A stretch of DNA of 64,000 nt from Bacillus marasmi (GTDB taxonomy: Bacteria > Bacillota > Bacilli > Bacillales > Cytobacillaceae). The notes beneath the pieces are model-generated. The model was not told the DNA's origin, made no database searches, and was given only the letters and a program-made list of their open reading frames with translations. Positions 17,222 through 27,110 of this stretch are shown here, piece by piece (position 1 is the stretch's first letter; each line of letters opens with the position of its first letter). Location: assembly GCF_902168435.1 (NCBI RefSeq), contig NZ_LR656172.1, forward strand, positions 62,001 to 126,000, in the 5' to 3' direction. The translations under genes were made by a program, and so were the position numbers.

Positions 17222-18289
17222 ATGAGAATTGTTTTAATTACTTTAACAAATGCTCCAGGAATAATAAGGTACAGTATTAATATTGCTAATCAATTTGCAA
17301 AAAATGGTCATAATGTAAGTTTTGTTTGTTCGAAATATTTTGAATCAAACATTATAAACGAAAATATAGATGTGATTAAAACATTTGATACAAAAAGGCC
17401 TAGAATAGAAAAAAGTACCTTTGATTATAAAAAGTTACTTCAAGTAGTTAACACAATAAAGAAAATTGATCCAGAAGTAGTGCACTTTATGTCCCCACAC
17501 CCATTAAATATTCCTCTAAGTTTCTTATTAAAGAAATATAACAATGTCATGACTGTTCATGACCCTGAGCCACATCCTGGTGAAAAAATTACGAAAGTGC
17601 ATTATTACTATAATAAAATAGCAACTCGATACTTAGCGGATAAAATAGTGATTCATGGGAAAAGTCATAATAATGCGCTAAAAAAAATGAAAGTTGATAA
17701 AAAAGCTAAGTATATTAAGATGGGGATTGAACCAGCTAACGAAGTAATTACTGTGTTACCAAGGGAAAAAACTGTGCTATTTTTTGGAAGAATTCAACCG
17801 TATAAAGGGTTAGATTTATTCATTAAATCAGCTATTCTTCTTGAAGAAAAAAGGAAAGATATTAAATTTATTATTGCTGGAGATGGTAATATAGAGGAAT
17901 ATTCGGAATTATTAGGTAGAATCAATAACCTAGAGATTCACAACTACTTAATTCCAGAACAGGAAATTGAAAATTTATTTAAAAAATCAAGTATTGTAGT
18001 GCTTCCGTATACATCAGCTAGCCAAAGTGGAATAATACCCATTGCGTATTATTATTCTAGACCGGTAATTGTTACAAATGTTGGTGCACTACCGGAATAT
18101 GTAGAGAATTATTCCACAGGGTTAATAGTAGAAAACGTTGATGAAGAAAGTGTATCTAAAGCAATAATGGACCTGTTACTAGACGAAAATGAGCTCTTAA
18201 GGATGAGTAAAAAATCCTTCGAAAAATTGAGAGATGATCTATCTATCGATGTAATGTGTAAAGCACTAATTAATTATTATTCATTATAG
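17222..18289 (+). CDS. Family 4 glycosyltransferase
   Basis: This GT-B glycosyltransferase adds one sugar to the lipid-linked repeat unit on the cytoplasmic face. The donor-binding half contains FFGRIQPYKGLDLFIKS (about residue 182), IIAGDG, and SQSGIIPIAYYYSRPVIVTN with GALPEYV, which is the usual GT4 region. The N-terminal half starts MRIVLITLTNAPG and includes HDPEPHPG. Length 355 aa is typical. AAAGGGAG stands about 12 bp before the ATG. The donor sugar is unknown. Confidence 0.88.
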   Translation: MRIVLITLTNAPGIIRYSINIANQFAKNGHNVSFVCSKYFESNIINENIDVIKTFDTKRPRIEKSTFDYKKLLQVVNTIKKIDPEVVHFMSPHPLNIPLSFLLKKYNNVMTVHDPEPHPGEKITKVHYYYNKIATRYLADKIVIHGKSHNNALKKMKVDKKAKYIKMGIEPANEVITVLPREKTVLFFGRIQPYKGLDLFIKSAILLEEKRKDIKFIIAGDGNIEEYSELLGRINNLEIHNYLIPEQEIENLFKKSSIVVLPYTSASQSGIIPIAYYYSRPVIVTNVGALPEYVENYSTGLIVENVDEESVSKAIMDLLLDENELLRMSKKSFEKLRDDLSIDVMCKALINYYSL

Positions 18290-18383
18290 GAGTTACTTAA
18301 GTTTTAAAAAAGTAGGAAAAATACTCTAATAACAGTTAGACCAAGTGTATTTTTTAACTATCTATTTATTGAGGAGAAAAATA

Positions 18384-19454
18384 ATGAAAAGAATTGCAAT
18401 TTTTTCTATACATCCAAGTTATGACTACAGAATTGAGAGACATATTAAATCTTTATTATCTTTAGGATATAGTGTAGATTATCATAATATATCAAGAGAG
18501 AGTAATGTACAATTTAATGTGAGTCATCAGAAAATGAATTATATTCATTATGAAGTTAAAGGAAAGTCTGTTTTTAATTTATTTAAAATATATATTAATT
18601 TAATGAAGAAAATAAATAATCTAGGTTATGATTATTATTTTATTCAAGATCCAATTTTGTTAAGTTTATTCATATTTACTAAACATAAGAAAAAAATTGT
18701 CTTAGATGTTCATGAGATATATAATTTAATTTCGATTAAAGAAAGACTCTTAATTAAATTTTTCTATAATAAAGTAAATGATGTAATTGTATCAGCTTAT
18801 AAAGATAATTTTTTAATGTTCAATCAAAAAAAAGAGTTTATCTTTGGAAACTATCCTTTGAAGAGAGATTTTTCATATAATCAAGTTGATAAGATTAGAA
18901 AATTTAAAATTATATATGCAGGAATGATAACAGAGGAATTTAGAAATATGAAGAAAACTTTGGATGTGTTTGAAGTGTTGTTAAATAGTGGAAACTTCGA
19001 AGTGCATTTAATTGGCAAGGTTGCCAACAGGGAGTTAAAGGAAGTTTTGGAAGATAAAATCAAATATTTAAGTAGTAGTTATGATGACTTTTACTATTAT
19101 GGGCCTAAAAGCCATGATTTTGTTGTGGAAAAAATTTTGGAGTGCGATTTTTCTATCAACTTAATAAGTTTGAATAACGATGTATCTATCTCCCCAAATA
19201 AAAATTATGAATATATGCTGGGTAATACTATTCTAGTTACTGATCATAATAATATAAATCATAAACTTCCCGAAAACATTATTTGTATTTGTGATAAAAA
19301 TGATAATGAAAAAGATATTGCACACAAAATTATTAATATCACAAAAGATCTTAATAGCATGAATGAGTTAAAAGATTTATCAAGAAAGTATATATTGGAT
19401 AACAATTTGATTTGGGAGAGATACATTGAAGACTATAAAGAAATATTTAGATAA
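18384..19454 (+). CDS. Glycosyltransferase, GT-B type
   Basis: This is a glycosyltransferase of the polymer pathway. It starts MKRIAIFSIHPSYDYRI and contains LDVHEIYN in the N-terminal half and IYAGMITEEFRNMKKTLDVF, FEVHLIGK and SPNKNYEYMLGNT in the C-terminal half, as in GT4-like enzymes. The ATG at 18384 has GAGGAG 8 bp upstream; the ORF stays open to 18345. The A/T content is very high, as in most of this block. The sugar transferred cannot be told. Confidence 0.8.
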   Translation: MKRIAIFSIHPSYDYRIERHIKSLLSLGYSVDYHNISRESNVQFNVSHQKMNYIHYEVKGKSVFNLFKIYINLMKKINNLGYDYYFIQDPILLSLFIFTKHKKKIVLDVHEIYNLISIKERLLIKFFYNKVNDVIVSAYKDNFLMFNQKKEFIFGNYPLKRDFSYNQVDKIRKFKIIYAGMITEEFRNMKKTLDVFEVLLNSGNFEVHLIGKVANRELKEVLEDKIKYLSSSYDDFYYYGPKSHDFVVEKILECDFSINLISLNNDVSISPNKNYEYMLGNTILVTDHNNINHKLPENIICICDKNDNEKDIAHKIINITKDLNSMNELKDLSRKYILDNNLIWERYIEDYKEIFR

Positions 19455-19476
19455 ATTGAAAGGTAACTAAGATAAC

Positions 19477-20931
19477 ATGCGGAGGATTCTTAGATTAGAA
19501 AAACTAAAGAATTTAAACTCAGATACAATAACATTTATTAAACATTCAAAAAATTATATTACTGCCGAGTTTTTTATTGCAGGCTTAACTTTTTTAAGCA
19601 TACCATTATTAACAAGATTATTATCACCTGGTGATTACGGCCTTATATCGCTGTTTAGTACATTAGTATCTATTATGATAGTTTTGTTTAGCCTAAATAT
19701 ACATTCTTCTATTCGAAGAGCATATTTTGATTTTGATGAGGATTTTAATAAATTATTAGGAAGTAACATTATCTTTTTAATATTGTTTAACTTCATTATT
19801 TTGTGTCTAATTTACACTATTAAAGAGAATTTATCTGCATTGTTAAATATCGATCAAGATTTAATTATGTATGCAGCAGTTATCTCTTCTGCATCAGTTC
19901 TCTATGAAGTGTTAATAGCTTATTTACAAGCAATAAAAAAAAGTGGTAAATATGCTATTTTGTCTGTTTTTAGAAGCAGTTCAATTCTGATTTTGACATT
20001 AATTTTAATAGTAGTATTAAGTGGTGATAATTATCTCGGCAGAATCTATTCTGAATTTTTAATTAAAGCATTATTGTTTTTTTACTCATTAATATATATT
20101 AGCAAGATAGCATCCTTTTCTTTAAAATGGAAATATATAAAATATACTTTAATATTTGGCTTGCCCTTGATTCCACACTCATTATCTGGTTATATTTTAA
20201 CAACCTTTGACCGAATAATAATAAATCAAGTTTCTGGAAGTATTGATACTGGTTTATATTCTTTTGCATATAACGTAGGAATGATAATGAGTGTTTTTGT
20301 TATGGCATTGAATAAATCCTGGGTGCCAATCTTTTTCGATAAATTAAAAAAGCAAGAAAGTACACCTATAAATATACTCGCAGGTAAGTATTCCTTATTC
20401 ATATATCTTGCTTCCATTGTGTTAATTATGTTCTCAAAAGAAACTGTATTAGTTCTAGCAGATGAAAGATATTTTGAGGCTTTGAAACTAGTTCCAGTAA
20501 TAATATTAAGCTATGTTTTTGTATTCTTGTATACTTTATATAGTAATTATGCATTCTATAGAAAAAAAACGATGATTATATCATTAAGTACATTACTAAC
20601 GGCAATTATTAATATTACATTAAATTATCTTTTGGTGCCTATTTACGGTTACGTTATTGCAGCCTATACTACTCTTTTTTCATATGTTTTATTATTCATA
20701 TTACATTATCTAAATGCAAAAATACTACTTAAGGAAAAAAATATTATTGAATTAAAATTAGTATTACCAAATATAACATTGGTGATAATTTCTGCAATAT
20801 TTGTGTTTTACATAGATGGGCTTTTAGAGAGCTTTTTTTATGTATTCTTCATAAAAGTTATATATATATGTATTTGTGCATTATTATTGTTCAAACCATA
20901 TATAAAGGATTGGCATTATAAAAAGGAATAG
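19477..20931 (+). CDS. Wzx-type polysaccharide flippase
   Basis: This membrane protein moves the undecaprenyl-linked repeat unit across the membrane. It is 484 aa, with about 12-14 hydrophobic segments and the family signature near the N-terminus ([29 protein letters not shown]). It belongs to the MOP/MATE-like polysaccharide transporters. The ribosome site is weak at the ATG shown. The stop overlaps the GTG of the next gene. It pairs with the Wzy-like polymerase at 23082. Confidence 0.92.
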   Translation: MRRILRLEKLKNLNSDTITFIKHSKNYITAEFFIAGLTFLSIPLLTRLLSPGDYGLISLFSTLVSIMIVLFSLNIHSSIRRAYFDFDEDFNKLLGSNIIFLILFNFIILCLIYTIKENLSALLNIDQDLIMYAAVISSASVLYEVLIAYLQAIKKSGKYAILSVFRSSSILILTLILIVVLSGDNYLGRIYSEFLIKALLFFYSLIYISKIASFSLKWKYIKYTLIFGLPLIPHSLSGYILTTFDRIIINQVSGSIDTGLYSFAYNVGMIMSVFVMALNKSWVPIFFDKLKKQESTPINILAGKYSLFIYLASIVLIMFSKETVLVLADERYFEALKLVPVIILSYVFVFLYTLYSNYAFYRKKTMIISLSTLLTAIINITLNYLLVPIYGYVIAAYTTLFSYVLLFILHYLNAKILLKEKNIIELKLVLPNITLVIISAIFVFYIDGLLESFFYVFFIKVIYICICALLLFKPYIKDWHYKKE

Positions 20932-21467
20932 TGGTGATAAAAATGGTTGGTAAGATTTTGTGGTTTTTAAAAAATAGGATAATAAATAAATTTTTGCACA
21001 GAGTATATACGCTCCTAGTAAATAGAAAAGCTAAAGAAGTAGGAGCGGAATTAAAAGTGAATGGGTTTAGTAGAGTATCAGCAAATACTTGGTTGGGAAA
21101 TAACATAAATTTCAACGGTATGGAAATAAGAGGAAATGGCAAAGTTGTTATTGGGGATAATTTCCATTCAGGAACCGATTGTTTAATGCTCACTGAGTAT
21201 CATAATTATGATAATGGTGGAGCAATACCATATGATGACACTACTATTATTAAGGATATCATTATTGAAGAGAATGTCTGGATTGGAAGTAGAGTAATAA
21301 TACTAGGAGGAGTAACTATTGGGGAAGGGGCAATAATTCAGGCAGGTAGTGTTGTTACAAAAAATGTACCAAAATATAGTATTGTAGGTGGACACCCTGC
21401 AATGGTTTTTAAAACTAGAGATATTAAGCATTATGAAAATTTAAAAGCAATGCAAAAATTTCATTAA
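20931..21467 (+). CDS. Hexapeptide-repeat acyltransferase
   Basis: This left-handed beta-helix acetyltransferase probably O- or N-acetylates a sugar of the repeat unit. Hexapeptide repeats run through [37 protein letters not shown], ending with [13 protein letters not shown], a typical LbH C-terminus. His in TEYHNY (about residue 91) is a candidate catalytic residue. GTG starts at 20931 and 20934 and an ATG at 20943 are all possible. A 130-bp gap follows. Confidence 0.87.
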   Translation: MVIKMVGKILWFLKNRIINKFLHRVYTLLVNRKAKEVGAELKVNGFSRVSANTWLGNNINFNGMEIRGNGKVVIGDNFHSGTDCLMLTEYHNYDNGGAIPYDDTTIIKDIIIEENVWIGSRVIILGGVTIGEGAIIQAGSVVTKNVPKYSIVGGHPAMVFKTRDIKHYENLKAMQKFH

Positions 21468-21597
21468 AGGCTTTTTACCACTCTAGATGTGTCTACAGCT
21501 AGCTTGTGAAAAAATAATATTTTTATGTTAATAAAATAAAAAATTTAGAAGTAATCAGTCTTACGTGTAATAATAGAAGTTTGGAGGTGGTGATTTC

Positions 21598-22971
21598 TTG
21601 AAAAAAATCAATACTGTAAAAGGAATTTGTGAAGCTATTTGGGAAATTGAACAAACACATGATTTATTGAATATGCGCATCGAAGAAGTAAAAATTTGGC
21701 AATACATTAGAATGGATATGTATTATAAAATTGCAACATCTATAGGTGTTTTAAACGAACCACATCCTATTAAAACTTCCTTTAAGAATAAGATAATCAG
21801 TTTAATAATGATGATTGTTAACTATATCATTAGGAACCCATTAACAGGGAAATATTCTAAAGATATTTTAATATTTGATCATCCAAGGAAAATATTGAGT
21901 ATGGGTGAGTATATAGACCCGTATACCGATTACTATATAAAATCTCTAGATGCAGGATCATATTTGGTATATGAAAGACCGTACATGGGGAAACACCTAA
22001 AGAACAATAAAGAAAATATAAAATATTTGGATACTCTTATTTTGGCGTCTCAGATACACAGATTTTTTAATAAGGTAAAATTTAGCGAAGAAGAGTTAAG
22101 TAGAATAGATAGTATACAGAGTGATATTAGTAGAACTTTCAATATTGACTTAAATTTAAAAAGTTTCATTTCAAATCGAATATTAAAGTTTAATTATGAA
22201 AATAGTTATTATGAAAAGCTATTAAAAAAGAGAAAGCCAAAAGAGATATATTTGGTAATTTCATATAACAATGCTCCGTTGATTAACGCAGCAAAAACAT
22301 TGGGAATACCTGTTACAGAATTTCAGCACGGTATAATTAGTAAATATCATTTAGGATACTCATATCCTTTTAGAGAAGTGCAGCAGCTGGAATATTTACC
22401 AGATAAAATGTTTGGATTTAGTAACTATTGGTTTAATAAATCTTTTATTCCGCTTGATTCATCCCAAATTTTTATTAGGGGATATGATCATTTTAGAATT
22501 CAAAAAAATAAATATAAAAAAGTAAAAAAAGACCCTGCAATAATTCTTTTTATATCTCAAGGTGTTATTGGTAAGGAATTATTTCAAATAGCAGTTGATT
22601 TATCAGTAATACAACCGGAGATGAAAGTTATATATAAATTGCATCCTAGTGAATATACGACTTGGAAGGATTCATATTTACAGAGCAAAGAGTTACCGGA
22701 AAATCTATCAGTAGTAGCTAATAACAACACTGATTTGTATGAATTAATGGCAAAAGCAAGTTTTCAAATTGGTGTTTTTTCAACTGCTATTTATGAAGGT
22801 TTAGAATTCGGTTGCAATACAATATTAGTAAATTTACCAGGTATTGAGTATATGCAGGACTTGATAGATGATGGTATAGTAAATTTTGCAAATAATATTG
22901 ATGATATTAATTCAGCAATAAATACAAATAGAAAAAATATTATGAAGAATACTGAAGGATCATTTTTTTGA
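21598..22971 (+). CDS. Probable GT-B-like polysaccharide transferase, family uncertain
   Basis: I do not assign a family with confidence. The 457-residue protein has no signal peptide. The C-terminal half looks like the donor-binding domain of capsule transferases (KpsS/CDP-glycerol or polysialyl-type): FQHGII near residue 242, ILFISQG, YKLHPSEY and FSTAIYEGLEFGCNTILVN. The N-terminal third is helical and basic. It could add the nonulosonic acid made by the genes downstream; this is inference from position. The TTG start has a GGAGGTGGTG ribosome site. Confidence 0.6.
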   Translation: MKKINTVKGICEAIWEIEQTHDLLNMRIEEVKIWQYIRMDMYYKIATSIGVLNEPHPIKTSFKNKIISLIMMIVNYIIRNPLTGKYSKDILIFDHPRKILSMGEYIDPYTDYYIKSLDAGSYLVYERPYMGKHLKNNKENIKYLDTLILASQIHRFFNKVKFSEEELSRIDSIQSDISRTFNIDLNLKSFISNRILKFNYENSYYEKLLKKRKPKEIYLVISYNNAPLINAAKTLGIPVTEFQHGIISKYHLGYSYPFREVQQLEYLPDKMFGFSNYWFNKSFIPLDSSQIFIRGYDHFRIQKNKYKKVKKDPAIILFISQGVIGKELFQIAVDLSVIQPEMKVIYKLHPSEYTTWKDSYLQSKELPENLSVVANNNTDLYELMAKASFQIGVFSTAIYEGLEFGCNTILVNLPGIEYMQDLIDDGIVNFANNIDDINSAINTNRKNIMKNTEGSFF

Positions 22972-23081
22972 AAGCGCCTATTGTATAAAGATATATTATA
23001 TATTGATTTTAAATTGATTTTATAATTCATTCTATTTTTTCATAATAATAGAAAAATAGGGATTATTGTAAGGAGTATTAA

Positions 23082-24290
23082 ATGAAAATATTGCATGAAA
23101 AATGGGGTTTTTTCCTAACATTACTCGTATTCTCTTATATGTTTATTGGGGGATATATTATTAGTGTAATACTAATTAAGGAATATCCCAGGTATTATCA
23201 GTTTTCATTAAATGAAAATATCTTATTGTTTACTTTTATAGGGTTAAGTATTGTGTTTGGGTATTATTTCTCGAATTTAAGTGCCAATATGATTCCAACA
23301 AAAAAGTATACAATAAACTTCTTCAAATTTAATGCTATTGATGCCAGTTTGATATCCTTGTTTATCGCCGTTGTATTTATTTTTGAAAGGTTGTTAAAAC
23401 TTGGGTTTATGCCTTTTTGGATTTATGATCCTTTTTATATAGCCTCTTTAGGAGAAAGTGGATACCCTGGAATTGGATTCACTATATTGTCCATAAGTGC
23501 AGGCCTGGATTTTTTAATATATTATAAAAATAATCATCAAGCTATTAAAAACAAAAAATTATTATTAATATTCCTTGTTAAAGTACTATTATTATTTCTT
23601 TATTCAAGAAGTAGAGGATTGTTAGTGTGGCTAGTAATAATTATTATTTTTTACTTTATATCTCGTAAAAATGTTAAATTTAAAAATGTATTAACTTTAT
23701 CTTTAATTTCTGTGTTTACACTTTTATTATATCGAATTGTTAGCGAGTTAAGTGTCTCTTCAGATTTTGAATATATTAAATTTAAATTATTATTTGATAT
23801 TGCTCCAGAATTTAAAGATTTATCTACTTTTCTTATTGTATATGTACCGAATTGGTTTCCGAATATCAAATATGAATTAATTCAATCGTATATGCTATCA
23901 ATATTACCAGAAGGTATTTGGTCTATAGTAGGTTTAAGTAAATTAACTTCAAGTGTTAATAATATAGGGGCTTTTGGACATGAACTCCTTTTTGGGAATC
24001 AAGATAGGGGAGTAAGACTTACACCATATGCTGAGTTCTTTATGTTTGGTGGCAAAGTAGGAATGGTAATTGGAGGCTTTTTAATAGGTTATTTACAAGG
24101 GTATTTTGATAGAAGAAAGTCAGTTTCTCTCTTTGCATTCTTAATGATAATTAATATAGCTTATTCACAACTTTTTAATATAAAGGCTATGGTATTCAGA
24201 TTTTTACCTATAGTTATTATTGTAATTATATATGGCTATCAATGGATAGTGTTGAATAGAAATGCTATTCAGGAGGATAAATCTAAATAA
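23082..24290 (+). CDS. Wzy-like O-antigen/capsule polymerase
   Basis: This polytopic membrane protein (402 aa, about 10-11 hydrophobic segments) would join repeat units on the outer face of the membrane. A large extracytoplasmic loop with scattered Arg and Tyr lies in the second half (about residues 215-320), the usual Wzy layout. Wzy proteins share little sequence, so the call rests on topology and on the Wzx, Wzz and phosphoglycosyl transferase genes nearby. AAGGAG lies 7 bp before the ATG. Confidence 0.75.
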   Translation: MKILHEKWGFFLTLLVFSYMFIGGYIISVILIKEYPRYYQFSLNENILLFTFIGLSIVFGYYFSNLSANMIPTKKYTINFFKFNAIDASLISLFIAVVFIFERLLKLGFMPFWIYDPFYIASLGESGYPGIGFTILSISAGLDFLIYYKNNHQAIKNKKLLLIFLVKVLLLFLYSRSRGLLVWLVIIIIFYFISRKNVKFKNVLTLSLISVFTLLLYRIVSELSVSSDFEYIKFKLLFDIAPEFKDLSTFLIVYVPNWFPNIKYELIQSYMLSILPEGIWSIVGLSKLTSSVNNIGAFGHELLFGNQDRGVRLTPYAEFFMFGGKVGMVIGGFLIGYLQGYFDRRKSVSLFAFLMIINIAYSQLFNIKAMVFRFLPIVIIVIIYGYQWIVLNRNAIQEDKSK

Positions 24291-24370
24291 TATAAACATT
24301 AAAATTTCAAAATTTGCATTTGATTGTATTGATATTATAATTCTAAATTGGATAGTAAGGGGTTGAAAAA

Positions 24371-26014
24371 ATGATGAAAAAAATTCTTTGTGTTATTCCT
24401 GCACGTGGTGGTTCAAAAGGCATTCCGAGAAAAAATGTACGATTCTTATGCGGAAAACCTTTAATCGGATATAGCATAACGAATGCAAAGAACAGTAAGT
24501 ACAACTTAGATATTGTTGTTTCTACAGATGATGATGAGATTGAAAGAATTGCTTTATCTTATGGAGTTTCAATTATTAAAAGACCAAAAGAGTTGGCTTT
24601 AGATCATATTACATTAGATCCTGTTATTTACCATGCAGCGTGTGAGATGGAGAATAGAAAGAGAATAACATACGATTATGTAATAACAATGCAGCCGACT
24701 TCTCCCTTATTAAAGACATTTACTCTAGATGCTGCTATAGATTATTTAATAGAAAATAATTTCGATACAATAATAAGTGGAATTAATCGCCCTCATTTGT
24801 CATGGACAGAAAAGGATGGAGAGATTATTCCAAACTATAAAAAAAGAGTGAATAGACAATATCTTCCAAAAAATTTATTTGAAACTGGTGCATTCTTCAT
24901 TTCCAAAAGACAATTTGTTACAAGGGAGAATAGATTCGGAAAAAATGTTTCAATTTTTGAGGTCCCAGAAAATGAGTCTATAGATATTGACAATCCGCAT
25001 GATTGGTGGATTGCAGAAAAGGAACTTTCTAAAAAGTTTATCTTAATAAGAACTGACGGGTATGACGAAATAGGATTAGGTCATATATACAGGTGTTTAT
25101 TACTTGCATATAATCTTATTGATCATGAAATTAGATTTGTTTTATCTAATCAGTCCGATATAGGTATCAAGAAAATTATCGAAAGTAATTTCCAATATAC
25201 TATAATAAATGATAATTTTGAAATTGGAGAACTAGTTAAAAAGTACAATTCAGAAATAATTATAAATGATATTCTTGATACAAGCGAAAAATATATTGAG
25301 TATTGTAAAAAACTAGGGGTTAGAGTTGTAAACTTTGAGGATTTAGGTGATGGCGCCCGTCTTGCAGATGCAGTAATTAATGATTTGTATGATAAAAGAA
25401 ATGATTACAAAAATCACTTTTGGGGAAGTGAGTATTATTGTATTAGAGAGGAGTTCTTGCTTGCCAAACCGGCTGAGTTTAGAAAGTATGTAAAAGAAGT
25501 TTTAGTTATTTTTGGAGGAACTGATCCTAGTAATTTATCACTAAGATTATTAGATATTATTAAATCCTTACCGAATAATAATAAAATTCATTATACTTTT
25601 ATCTTAGGGATTGGATATAAGGCGGTTAATGAGTTTTTATCTTTAGCAAACACCGTGAATTTAAATTTTGACATAGTAAGAGATGTTAAACTAATGTCAG
25701 AATTTATGGGGAAAGCTGACATTGCAATATCATCTCAGGGAAGAACTATGCTAGAACTTGCCAATTTAGCAGTACCTACAATATTACTTGCTCAAAATGA
25801 ACGTGAACTACACCATGAATTTGGGTATTTAAAAAATGGTTTTATTAACCTTGGATTAGGAAATCAAGTCGAGGATCAAACAATACGAGAAACATTAATT
25901 TGGTTAATTAATAGTCCACAAATAAGAAAACAAATGAAAGAAGAAATGCTAAAAAAAGATCTTAAACAGGGGATACAAAGAGTATTAGATATTATACTAG
26001 ATCGAATTCGATAA
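24371..26014 (+). CDS. Fusion of CMP-nonulosonate cytidylyltransferase (NeuA/PseF type) and PseG-like hydrolase
   Basis: Residues 1-225 are a cytidylyltransferase that activates a nonulosonic acid with CTP: IPARGGSKGIPRKN at the N-terminus, STDDDEI, and MQPTSPLL. Residues 229-547 match PseG, the glycosyltransferase-like enzyme that hydrolyses UDP from the 2,4-diamido sugar before condensation: IRTDGYDEIGLGHIYRC (G-x-GH motif), FGGTDPSN and a helical C-terminus with SSQGRTMLELANLAVP. Two consecutive pathway steps, before and after the NeuB reaction, are thus on one chain. The ATG shown has AAGGGG upstream. The synthase follows 13 bp later. Confidence 0.88.
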   Translation: MMKKILCVIPARGGSKGIPRKNVRFLCGKPLIGYSITNAKNSKYNLDIVVSTDDDEIERIALSYGVSIIKRPKELALDHITLDPVIYHAACEMENRKRITYDYVITMQPTSPLLKTFTLDAAIDYLIENNFDTIISGINRPHLSWTEKDGEIIPNYKKRVNRQYLPKNLFETGAFFISKRQFVTRENRFGKNVSIFEVPENESIDIDNPHDWWIAEKELSKKFILIRTDGYDEIGLGHIYRCLLLAYNLIDHEIRFVLSNQSDIGIKKIIESNFQYTIINDNFEIGELVKKYNSEIIINDILDTSEKYIEYCKKLGVRVVNFEDLGDGARLADAVINDLYDKRNDYKNHFWGSEYYCIREEFLLAKPAEFRKYVKEVLVIFGGTDPSNLSLRLLDIIKSLPNNNKIHYTFILGIGYKAVNEFLSLANTVNLNFDIVRDVKLMSEFMGKADIAISSQGRTMLELANLAVPTILLAQNERELHHEFGYLKNGFINLGLGNQVEDQTIRETLIWLINSPQIRKQMKEEMLKKDLKQGIQRVLDIILDRIR

Positions 26015-26027
26015 TGGAGGACATATA

Positions 26028-27098
26028 ATGGAGAGTATAATTATAGACAGAGCTACTAAGAATAAATTTGTATTAATTGCTGAGATTGGTGTTAATTATT
26101 ATGATATTGCAAATGTTAATAAAATTGCTCCTATTGAAGCAGCAAAATTAATGATACAGAAAGCTAAAAGTTCAGGTGTCCATGCAGTTAAATTTCAATC
26201 TTATAAAGCTGAGACATTAGCGGCTAAAACATCACCATCATATTGGGATGTTAATGAAGAATCTACAACGTCTCAATATGAACTTTTTAAGAAATTTGAC
26301 AGTTTTTCTTATAATGAGTATAAAGTATTATCTGATTATTGCAAAAGTTTAGATATAGAATTCCTTTCAACTGCATTTGATTTTGAATCAGCTGACTATT
26401 TGTATGATTTAATGAACGTATATAAAATATCATCATCCGACTTAAATAATTTGCCATTCGTTGAATATCAAGCAAAAAAAGGAAAGCCAATATTATTATC
26501 AATCGGAGCATCGAATGAGGAAGAGATTGATGAAACTATATCAACAATTAGAAGATATAATGATAAACCAATAATATTAATGCATTGTGTTCTCGAATAC
26601 CCAACCCCATATAGTCATGCAAACCTAAATAGAATTATTAGTATAAAAAATAAGTACACTGATTTAATTATTGGATATTCAGACCATACCCGACCAGATG
26701 CAGAAATGGAAGTAATAAAAACAGCATATAATTTAGGGGCAATTGTTATAGAAAAACACTTTACTCTAGATAAGACACTTCCAGGAAATGATCACTATCA
26801 TGCAATGTCACCTGAAGATGCATTGAAAATTAATGAGGGAATAAAGTTTATAGATCAAATAAGAGGAAAATATGATATTAAGTGTCTTGATTCAGAATTA
26901 GTATCCAGAGCAAATGCAAGAAGATCATTGGTTGCTTCATGTAATATTTTTGAGAATGAAATAATAACGGAAAATATGCTTACATTTAAACGTCCAGGTG
27001 TTGGAATCCCACCATCAGAAATAAAAAATATAATAGGAAGAGTTGCTAACAGAGATATAACTGAAGACACGATTATTAGTTTTGAAATGTTGAAATAG
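26028..27098 (+). CDS. NeuB-family nonulosonic acid synthase (PseI/LegI/NeuB)
   Basis: This enzyme condenses a 6-carbon sugar with phosphoenolpyruvate to make a nine-carbon acid. The N-terminal TIM barrel holds AEIGVNYYD, VKFQSYKAETL, LSTAFDFES, YKISSSD, LMHCVLEYPTP and GYSDHT; the C-terminal SAF (antifreeze-like) domain starts near residue 290 (ARRSLVAS, KRPGVGIPP). With the PseG fusion upstream, pseudaminic acid is the most likely product, but legionaminic or sialic acid cannot be ruled out. GGAGG lies 9 bp before the ATG. Confidence 0.92.
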   Translation: MESIIIDRATKNKFVLIAEIGVNYYDIANVNKIAPIEAAKLMIQKAKSSGVHAVKFQSYKAETLAAKTSPSYWDVNEESTTSQYELFKKFDSFSYNEYKVLSDYCKSLDIEFLSTAFDFESADYLYDLMNVYKISSSDLNNLPFVEYQAKKGKPILLSIGASNEEEIDETISTIRRYNDKPIILMHCVLEYPTPYSHANLNRIISIKNKYTDLIIGYSDHTRPDAEMEVIKTAYNLGAIVIEKHFTLDKTLPGNDHYHAMSPEDALKINEGIKFIDQIRGKYDIKCLDSELVSRANARRSLVASCNIFENEIITENMLTFKRPGVGIPPSEIKNIIGRVANRDITEDTIISFEMLK

Positions 27099-27110
27099 GA
27101 GATGTATCAA

